Assembly (NCBI GenBank): GCA_000434995.1
Contig: FR895313.1
Coordinates: 1 to 11,036 of the forward strand
Length of the DNA stretch: 11,036 nt
Reading direction: 5' to 3'
Source of the DNA: Firmicutes bacterium CAG:341
GTDB taxonomy: Bacteria > Bacillota > Clostridia > Oscillospirales > Acutalibacteraceae
Both the position numbers and the translations under genes were made by a program. This document shows positions 5,174-11,036 of the stretch, in pieces; position 1 is the stretch's first letter, and each line of letters opens with the position of its first letter. The notes beneath the pieces are model-generated. The model had not been told where the DNA came from, searched no databases, and was given only the letters and a program-made list of their open reading frames with translations.

Positions 5174-6661
5174 GCGAAAAAAATATTCGCTTTAATTATG
5201 GCGGCAGTTTTGATTTGCTGTGCTTTCACCGGCTGTTCACCGCAAAGCAGTGAAAACAAGGCAAGCGACACTGTTTTGGCAACTAAAAAAGTTACCGATA
5301 ATTCTAACTTTAAATTAAGCTATACTCAATCTGACAGCCTTGACCCATTCAAAGCCAAAACGCAAAATAACCAAGTGCTTGCTTCACTTGTGTTTGAATC
5401 GCTTTTTGACCTTGATGAAAGCTATGAACCGATTTTGAATATCGCTTCATCCTACGAATTTACCGATAGCAAAACCATAAAAGTTAAATTTAATACAAAC
5501 ATTGCATTTTCAAACGGTTCGCCGCTTGAAGTTGAAGATATAATTTATTCTTTTAATGCGGCTAAAAAATCACCGGCTTACGGTAACAGCTTAAAATATT
5601 TTGACTATGCGTCAAGAAATGCAAAAGACTGCGTGGTTTTTTACCTTAAAAAGCCAAATCCGAATGCAGTTAATCTTTTAACATTTCCGATTGCAAGCAC
5701 AAATGATGATGAAAACGGTTATCCAATCGGAAGCGGAAGATACAAATATATAAAAAAAGACAGCAAAACTTATTTAAAAGCAATTGTAAGTGACAATTTC
5801 AACCCATATATTACAACAATAAATCTTGTTAACATTGCATCGGCAGATTCAATTGACAATGCGGTTAACATCGGCAATATTTCATACGCTTTTCGTGATT
5901 TAAGTTCAAGTGTAAACAAGCGAATTACCTGCACCAAAAAGCTTGTAAATATGAATAATCTTGTTTATATCGGAATTAACTCATTATCGGGAATAACCGC
6001 AAATGCACAAATCAGAAAAGCAATTTCACTTGCGTGTGACAGAACAGTATTTGCACAAAGTGCATATAACGGATATGCCACTGCGGCAACATCACCGTTT
6101 AATCCGCAGGCTTCAATCGCGCAAAATGTTAAAATTTTCTCAAGCGAAGCTGATTCAATAACTGCAAAGCAGGCATTAAACCAAAGTATGATTGATTCAA
6201 AAGAACTAAAAGTCAACATTTTGGTTAATAAAAATAACAACCGCATTGCGTGCGCAACCCTGCTTAAAAATCAGCTTGAAGCAATCGGATTTACGGTAAC
6301 AATTGATGAAGAGGGCACAAAGGAATACACAAGGCGAGTTAAAAATACGGAATTCAACCTTTATATCGGCGAAGTAAAGCTTTCTGACGATATGTGCTTA
6401 TATCCGTTTTTTGATGATAAATCAGGCGGAGTAAGATATGGGATTGACAATGAAAATTTGACTTGCGACGACCTTTATTCTGCCTATCTTGCAGGTGAAT
6501 GTGACCTTGGCAAGTTTATACTTGCTTTTAATGAGGAAATGCCGTATATTCCTCTTGTATACAAAAAAGGAATGATATGCTATACTAAAGCCATGAGTGG
6601 CGATATGCAAGGTTATTGGGGTAACTTTTTCTCAAATATCGACACTTGGCGTTTTGAATAA
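5171..6661 (+). CDS. ABC transporter substrate-binding lipoprotein, family 5 (oligopeptide/dipeptide type)
   Basis: This is an extracytoplasmic solute-binding protein of the SBP_bac_5 (OppA/DppA-like) family. Residues 1-22 form a lipoprotein signal: a KK pair, a hydrophobic core and the lipobox FTGC ending at Cys22, the predicted lipidation site. A Ser/Asn-rich linker follows. The mature protein opens with DSLDPFKA, then LASLVFESLFDLDESYEP, then the strand IKVKFNTNIAFSNGSPLEVEDIIYSFNAA, the classic family 5 N-lobe signature. A further family-like stretch, IRKAISLACDRTVFAQSAYNGYA, lies around residues 277-299. The 496 residues are slightly short for the family (about 500-600). No permease or ATPase gene is nearby, so it is an orphan component that may share another transporter or act in sensing. 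It has a coupled Shine-Dalgarno from ymdB and sits 20 bases before the Asp23 gene. Family call firm; ligand unknown. Confidence 0.92.
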   Translation: MAKKIFALIMAAVLICCAFTGCSPQSSENKASDTVLATKKVTDNSNFKLSYTQSDSLDPFKAKTQNNQVLASLVFESLFDLDESYEPILNIASSYEFTDSKTIKVKFNTNIAFSNGSPLEVEDIIYSFNAAKKSPAYGNSLKYFDYASRNAKDCVVFYLKKPNPNAVNLLTFPIASTNDDENGYPIGSGRYKYIKKDSKTYLKAIVSDNFNPYITTINLVNIASADSIDNAVNIGNISYAFRDLSSSVNKRITCTKKLVNMNNLVYIGINSLSGITANAQIRKAISLACDRTVFAQSAYNGYATAATSPFNPQASIAQNVKIFSSEADSITAKQALNQSMIDSKELKVNILVNKNNNRIACATLLKNQLEAIGFTVTIDEEGTKEYTRRVKNTEFNLYIGEVKLSDDMCLYPFFDDKSGGVRYGIDNENLTCDDLYSAYLAGECDLGKFILAFNEEMPYIPLVYKKGMICYTKAMSGDMQGYWGNFFSNIDTWRFE

Positions 6662-6681
6662 TTATAACGGAGGTAATACTT

Positions 6682-7038
6682 ATGATAAAGCTTGAAAATC
6701 CAAACGGATTTATTGAAGTAACTAACAATTATTTTGCCAATCTTGTAGGCAGAGCTGCGCAAAGCTGTTTCGGCGTAACAGGAATGGTTAATTCAAATGC
6801 GTACCAAAGCATAAAATCCGTATTGAAAAATAAAAGTGCAAAAGAAAATTTAGACCAGGGTGTAACAGTAAAAAGCATAAATGAAGATTTAATTATTGAA
6901 CTTCATATTTCTGTTTCATACGGTGTTAATATCAGCGCAATTGTTGAAAGCATAGTAAATAAAGTGCGCTACACAGTTGAAGAAGCAACTGATTTAAAAG
7001 TATCAAAAGTCAATGTTCACATTGACGCACTCAACTAA
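6682..7038 (+). CDS. Asp23/Gls24 family envelope stress protein (YloU-like)
   Basis: The protein is a small Asp23/Gls24 (DUF322) family member of 118 residues, close to B. subtilis YloU (about 120). It begins with the family's IEVTNNYFANLVGRAAQSCFGVTGM segment. The C-terminal half is the conserved strand-helix-strand stretch that includes LHISVSYGVNISAIVESIVNKVRYTVEEAT and ends VNVHIDAL. It has no signal peptide or membrane segment. Asp23 itself is membrane-associated in Staphylococcus via a partner protein; the role of YloU-type members is not well defined. CGGAGG (6668-6673) lies 8 bases before the ATG. The gene is immediately upstream of fakA, the usual Firmicutes arrangement (yloU-yloV), which supports the call. 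Confidence 0.93.
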   Translation: MIKLENPNGFIEVTNNYFANLVGRAAQSCFGVTGMVNSNAYQSIKSVLKNKSAKENLDQGVTVKSINEDLIIELHISVSYGVNISAIVESIVNKVRYTVEEATDLKVSKVNVHIDALN

Positions 7039-7061
7039 GTTAATAGGAGATTTTAATAAAT

Positions 7062-8723
7062 ATGATTACAGGTTTACTGTTTAGAGATTCTATTATCTCT
7101 GCTGCAAATAATATTTCAAACAGCAGGCAGGCTGTTGATGCGCTCAATGTATTCCCTGTTCCTGACGGTGATACAGGCACAAATATGAGTATGACTATTA
7201 CTGCCGCCGCTAAAGAAATGGCAACGCTTGCCGATGATTGCACAATTGAAGAAGCATCATCAAAATGCGCGTCTGCCCTTTTAAGAGGTGCAAGGGGTAA
7301 TTCAGGTGTTATTCTTTCACTTATTTTCAGAGGTTTTTCAAAAGGCTTCAGGGGTTTGGAGTCGGCAGGTGCAAAAGATCTTGCAAATGCACTTAAAGAG
7401 GGTGTTGACGCAGCGTACAAAGCTGTAATGAAACCTACCGAAGGAACTATTTTAACAGTAGTTCGCCTTGCAAGTGAAGCTGCGCAGGAAATGGCAAAAA
7501 TTCAGGACGACCCGCTTGAAGTCGGCTTTGCGGCATTGACTGCGGCAAAAGAAGCACTTGCCAAAACACCGGAGCTTTTACCTGTTCTTAAAAAAGCCGG
7601 TGTAGTAGATGCAGGCGGACAAGGTCTTGTACTTGTTTTTGAAGGAATGGAAAGTGTTTGGCGAAACGGTGTTATAGTTCAGCCGCTTGACGGTTCTGGC
7701 GTTACACCTGTTTCAATGCCTTCAAAATCAACTGTTGCAAATGCAAGCGACGATATTAAGTTCGGCTACTGCTCTGAATTTTTGATAGAAAAAAATGACA
7801 GTGCAAAAGAAAAAGACCCGCTTAAACTCAGGGCTTATCTTGAATCAATCGGTGACTGCGTAGTAGTTGTTGACGACAGCAGTATTATCAAAGTACATGT
7901 TCATTCAAACGAACCGGGTAATGTTATTCAGGCAGGGCTTAAATACGGTCAGCTTATTAACATTAAAATTGATAATATGAGATACCAGCACGCAAACGCA
8001 GATGTAGGTGTGAAGGATGGTGAAAAGCCGGTTGAACCCGAAGTATGCGAACCTGAAAACGAATACGGATTTGTTGCCGTATGTGCAGGCAGCGGACTTG
8101 AAGAACTTTTCAGTGACATCGGCGCAGATACAATAGTAAGCGGCGGACAAACTATGAACCCGTCAACAGATGATATTTTAAGTGCAATCGAAAAAACTCC
8201 GGCAAAAGTTGTATATGTATTACCTAATAACAAAAACATTATAATGGCAGCTGAGCAAGCAGGCCCGATGGCGAAAGACAGAGATGTAAGGGTACTGCCT
8301 ACAAAAACTATTCCGCAGGGCATTTCCGCTATGCTTTCATTTGATGAAACTGCAAGTGCAGACGAAAACCAGATGAATATGATTTCTGCATTTGAAAATG
8401 TGGAAACGGCTCAGGTTACCTTTGCCGCAAGGGACAGCGAAGTTGACGGAAAGCCTATAAAAAAAGGCGAAATTATGGGCCTTTGCAACGGAAAAATCAA
8501 ATTCATAGGCGAAAGCGTTACCGATATTGCGATTAAATCCACACAAAAGCTTTTCAAAAAGGGCGAACATTCACTTATCACAATCATTTTCGGTGAGGGT
8601 GCAAGTGAAGAAGATGCGACAATAGTTGAAGAAGCACTTTCAAAGAAATTTGGAAACGATGTTGAAATCAGCATTGTAAACGGTAATCAGCCTATATATT
8701 ATTTTATCATTTCAGTGGAGTAA
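7062..8723 (+). CDS. fakA: Fatty acid kinase catalytic subunit FakA (DAK2/DegV-fused, YloV)
   Basis: FakA phosphorylates fatty acids presented by a FakB (DegV-type) carrier, giving acyl-phosphate that enters phospholipid synthesis through PlsX/PlsY. The N-terminal DAK2 (dihydroxyacetone kinase L-like) domain shows NVFPVPDGDTGTNMS at residues 29-43, with Asp35 and Asp37 in the Mg-ATP-binding positions, then RGARGNSGVILS at about residues 75-86. The middle region carries GVVDAGGQGLV. The C-terminal DegV-like half contains the stretch DTIVSGGQTMNPSTDDIL and ends with YYFIISVE. The length of 553 residues is what is expected for YloV/FakA. AGGAGA (7045-7050) is 11 bases from the ATG. The gene lies 23 bases after the Asp23 gene and 3 bases before recG. 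No fakB or plsX gene is within this window. Confidence 0.95.
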   Translation: MITGLLFRDSIISAANNISNSRQAVDALNVFPVPDGDTGTNMSMTITAAAKEMATLADDCTIEEASSKCASALLRGARGNSGVILSLIFRGFSKGFRGLESAGAKDLANALKEGVDAAYKAVMKPTEGTILTVVRLASEAAQEMAKIQDDPLEVGFAALTAAKEALAKTPELLPVLKKAGVVDAGGQGLVLVFEGMESVWRNGVIVQPLDGSGVTPVSMPSKSTVANASDDIKFGYCSEFLIEKNDSAKEKDPLKLRAYLESIGDCVVVVDDSSIIKVHVHSNEPGNVIQAGLKYGQLINIKIDNMRYQHANADVGVKDGEKPVEPEVCEPENEYGFVAVCAGSGLEELFSDIGADTIVSGGQTMNPSTDDILSAIEKTPAKVVYVLPNNKNIIMAAEQAGPMAKDRDVRVLPTKTIPQGISAMLSFDETASADENQMNMISAFENVETAQVTFAARDSEVDGKPIKKGEIMGLCNGKIKFIGESVTDIAIKSTQKLFKKGEHSLITIIFGEGASEEDATIVEEALSKKFGNDVEISIVNGNQPIYYFIISVE

Positions 8724-8726
8724 GCT

Positions 8727-10745
8727 ATGCTGAATTTAGATAGCAATATTCAATTTATTAAGGGTGTCGGCGAAAAAAGAGCCAAGCTGTTTAACAGTCT
8801 TGGCATCTTTTGCGTTGACAGCCTTATTCATTTTTATCCGCGAAAATATGAAGATTGGTCGGCAAGCAAAAACCTTGAGGCAGTTAAAAGCGGAGAAACA
8901 GTCAGTATAAAAGCAACGCTTATCACACCGGTTAAAGAAGCGATGATAAGGCGTGGCTTAACTCTTTTCAAGTGCAAGTTTTCAGACGGTGAAAATGTAA
9001 TCAGCGTCACAATTTTTAACAATAAATACCTTGCAAAATCTTTACACATTTACGAGGATTATTACTTATACGGCAAAATAGAAAAAAGTCTGCTTAATTT
9101 TTCTATGAATTCACCTAAAATCGAAAAGGCAGAAAATATACTTGCCATTCAACCGGTTTACCCGGCGAAAGAGAAGCTCACTTCCCGTTCAATCTCTAAA
9201 ATAATGAAAACCGCACTTGACGAACTCGGTGAGATTGAGGAAACATTAGATGATGAGATAATGCAAAAATATAGCCTTATCTCTCTTGATAAAGCTATCA
9301 GAAGCATTCATTTTCCAAACAGTGCAGACGATTATTTGCCGGCAAGAAAAAGATTGATTTTTGAAGAACTTTTAACACTTCAACTCGGTTTACTGAAACT
9401 GAAAAGCAATAAAAAAAGCGAAACTGCGTTAGTGATAAAAGATGATTACAGCAGTGAATTTGAAAAGCTTTTACCTTTTAATTTAACCAATGCACAAAAA
9501 AGGACAATCTCCGAATGTTTGCAGGATATGAAAAGCAAATATCCTTGCAACAGGCTTGTACAGGGTGATGTAGGCTCCGGCAAAACCGCAGTTGCGGCAA
9601 GCTTGATATATTCCGTTATTAAAAACGGATACCAGGCAACTATGATGGCACCCACAGAAATACTTGCCACCCAGCATTATGAAAGCCTATTAAAAATTCT
9701 TGCCCCGGCAGGTATAAATATTCGCCTTTTAACAGGTTCAACACCGGCAAAAGAGAAAAAAGAAATAAAAAAAGCTTTGTTTGACGGTGAGATTGATTTA
9801 ATTATCGGCACACACGCATTGATACAAAATGATGTTGCATTCAAAAATCTTGCCCTTGTTATTACAGATGAGCAGCACCGCTTCGGTGTTAAGCAAAGGG
9901 CACAGCTTGCCGAAAAGGGTGAAGATGTACACACAATTGTTATGAGTGCCACCCCTATTCCACGAACACTCGGTTTGATTTTATACGGTGACCTTGATAT
10001 AAGCATTCTTGATGAACTTCCGCCCGGCAGGCAGGAAATACGCACGGATGTGGTGGATTCACGCTATCACAAAAGGCTTTATAAATTTATCAAAGACGCT
10101 ATTGCACGCGGTGAGCAGTGCTATATAGTTTGCCCGGCTGTTGAAGAAAACGAAACAAATATTAAAAGTGCCGAAGAACTTGCAGATGAACTTGCAAACG
10201 GTGAATTTAAAGGCTATAATCTCGGAATACTCCACGGCAAAATGAAACCTAAGGATAAAGAAGCAATTATGAAATCCTTTGCAAGCGGCAAAGTGAGCTT
10301 ACTTGTTGCCACAACGGTAGTAGAAGTCGGTGTGGATGTGCCAAACGCAACAATTATGGTTATTGAAAATGCAGAGCGTTTCGGCCTTTCAACCCTGCAC
10401 CAACTGCGTGGCAGAGTAGGCAGAGGCAATAAAAAAAGTTACTGCGTGCTTGTATCCGATGCAAAGGGCGAAACCGCACGCGAAAGGCTTATGACTATGA
10501 AAAAATACAGCGACGGTTTCAAAATTGCAGATACAGACCTTAAACTTCGCGGACCCGGTGACTTTTTCGGCTCACGCCAGCATGGTTTGCCCGAACTCAA
10601 AATTGCAGATATGGTTGAAGATATGGACACCTTGCAAAACGCACAGGAATGTGCAAAAAGCATCTTGAGAAATGATTTTTCACTTTCAAACCACCCTGCC
10701 CTTAAAAATCAAATGAATAAAATGTTTGAAAATATTAAGAATTAA
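8727..10745 (+). CDS. recG: ATP-dependent DNA helicase RecG
   Basis: RecG is a superfamily 2 translocase that regresses stalled replication forks and processes branched recombination intermediates. The N-terminal wedge/OB region starts with IQFIKGVGEKRAKLFNSLGI and DSLIHFYPRKYEDWS (about residues 8-48). Helicase motifs follow in order: Walker A GDVGSGKT at 280-287, APTEILA, the DEQH box at 381-384, SATPIPRTLGL, and TTVVEVGVDVPNA followed by LRGRVGRG. The C-terminal TRG-type motif region LRGPGDFFGSRQHGLPELKIAD is intact. The 672 residues fit the family (about 680). Only 3 bases separate it from fakA, and its Shine-Dalgarno is weak (TGGAG at 8716-8720, within the end of fakA), so translation is probably coupled. 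Its stop codon overlaps the stop of the convergent YlbJ-like gene. Confidence 0.97.
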   Translation: MLNLDSNIQFIKGVGEKRAKLFNSLGIFCVDSLIHFYPRKYEDWSASKNLEAVKSGETVSIKATLITPVKEAMIRRGLTLFKCKFSDGENVISVTIFNNKYLAKSLHIYEDYYLYGKIEKSLLNFSMNSPKIEKAENILAIQPVYPAKEKLTSRSISKIMKTALDELGEIEETLDDEIMQKYSLISLDKAIRSIHFPNSADDYLPARKRLIFEELLTLQLGLLKLKSNKKSETALVIKDDYSSEFEKLLPFNLTNAQKRTISECLQDMKSKYPCNRLVQGDVGSGKTAVAASLIYSVIKNGYQATMMAPTEILATQHYESLLKILAPAGINIRLLTGSTPAKEKKEIKKALFDGEIDLIIGTHALIQNDVAFKNLALVITDEQHRFGVKQRAQLAEKGEDVHTIVMSATPIPRTLGLILYGDLDISILDELPPGRQEIRTDVVDSRYHKRLYKFIKDAIARGEQCYIVCPAVEENETNIKSAEELADELANGEFKGYNLGILHGKMKPKDKEAIMKSFASGKVSLLVATTVVEVGVDVPNATIMVIENAERFGLSTLHQLRGRVGRGNKKSYCVLVSDAKGETARERLMTMKKYSDGFKIADTDLKLRGPGDFFGSRQHGLPELKIADMVEDMDTLQNAQECAKSILRNDFSLSNHPALKNQMNKMFENIKN

Positions 10746-11036
10746 ACAGCTTTTTTTCTTGAATTCAAATCAAGCACGCTTACAAAACAGCCGATTATAA
10801 GCAGAACCGACAGGGTGATATTTACGCTTGTAAGCTTTACGGGTGTTGTGCTGTTTGCAAAAACAGGCACTTCAAGCGGAAAAATGCGCAGTATTATTTT
10901 CATAACGAAATATGAAAGCACGCTTGATATAAGGCGAAAAAGCAAAAATTCAAAATAGCTCATTTTTATTTTTCTTAAACTTTGCGATATTTGCAAATGG
11001 ATACATATTCCGCCAAAGGAAAGAAAAGCGGCGGTA
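10742..11036 (-). CDS. ylbJ: YlbJ-like sporulation integral membrane protein, C-terminal part (continues beyond window)
   Basis: The minus-strand frame is open from the window's right edge to a TAA at 10744-10742, giving the last 97 complete codons. At the edge it reads TAAFLSFGGICIHLQIS. This resembles the conserved C-terminal Gate-domain segment of YlbJ (also called SpoVV), a nucleoside-recognition-domain membrane protein of spore formers. Two hydrophobic segments follow, the last ending LLIIGCFVSVLDL before a basic tail. A TTG near 10996 could act as a start, but the family motif continues upstream of it, so the gene is partial at the window edge rather than a small protein. In many Clostridia ylbJ lies near recG, rsmD and coaD, which supports the call. 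The family identity rests on a short segment and context. It is convergent with recG, overlapping by 4 bases. Confidence 0.7.
   Translation of the reverse strand, partial: TAAFLSFGGICIHLQISQSLRKIKMSYFEFLLFRLISSVLSYFVMKIILRIFPLEVPVFANSTTPVKLTSVNITLSVLLIIGCFVSVLDLNSRKKAV

Noticed and set aside
5071..5253. 60-residue frame across the ymdB/lipoprotein junction
   Set aside because: It overlaps two strongly supported genes in another frame and lacks a start signal.
10758..10774. CTTGA-N7-TCAAG inverted repeat as a terminator for recG or ylbJ
   Set aside because: The stem is short and weak, and no T-run follows it in either direction; the T-run at 10751-10757 lies on the wrong side for recG.
10742..10996. 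Small 84-residue membrane protein starting at a TTG
   Set aside because: The frame stays open to the window edge and the upstream residues carry the YlbJ-like SFGG motif, so this is the tail of a larger gene.
1..11036. Mobile element, defence island, phage or CRISPR signals
   Set aside because: No transposase, integrase, long terminal inverted repeats or regular spaced repeats are visible; the genes are core metabolic and housekeeping genes.

Overview
This window looks like chromosomal DNA from a low-GC, probably spore-forming member of the Clostridia (an Oscillospiraceae/Ruminococcaceae-like gut Firmicute would fit). The basis is the AT-rich intergenic DNA, strong GGAGG ribosome binding sites, sigma-A-like promoters, the Firmicutes block asp23 (yloU)-fakA (yloV)-recG, and the end of a YlbJ-like sporulation membrane protein. 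Taxonomy is inferred from gene content only. All full-length genes are intact. I see no mobile element, CRISPR array, tRNA or rRNA.

Layout. (1) Positions 17-1165, minus: an AI-2E-family membrane protein. (2) Positions 1166-1352: a divergent intergenic region with one promoter candidate on each strand and two small dyads on the plus-strand side. (3) Positions 1353-4247, plus: a three-gene amino-acid operon. It encodes a small HTH-ACT regulator, homoserine dehydrogenase (hom) and aspartate kinase (lysC-type), and ends in a clear intrinsic terminator at 4262-4297. (4) Positions 4395-10745, plus: a tightly packed run with a promoter candidate just upstream. It encodes YmdB phosphodiesterase, a peptide-type ABC-transporter lipoprotein without its permease, an Asp23/Gls24 protein, the fatty acid kinase FakA and the RecG helicase. 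(5) Positions 10742-11036, minus: the 3' end of a YlbJ-like gene, convergent with recG and overlapping it by 4 bases.

How the genes work together. Operon 3 makes the first enzyme of the aspartate pathway and the enzyme that commits flux to threonine and methionine, behind a putative DNA-binding ACT protein that could sense an amino acid. The aspartate kinase gene carries a near-ideal in-frame internal start (Shine-Dalgarno at 3765, ATG at 3780). It would yield a separate regulatory subunit, as in Bacillus and Corynebacterium enzymes. Homoserine dehydrogenase ends in a shortened ACT-like tail without the usual ligand loop, so control may have shifted to the stand-alone ACT protein. Operon 4 joins housekeeping functions (cyclic-nucleotide hydrolysis, fatty-acid activation, fork rescue) whose order around asp23-fakA-recG is common in Firmicutes. 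The YmdB and lipoprotein genes at its head are the less expected part.

I do not see convincing evidence of a wholly new system. The best leads are the regulatory architecture of the amino-acid operon, the internal lysC start, the orphan lipoprotein and the recG/ylbJ end-to-end overlap.
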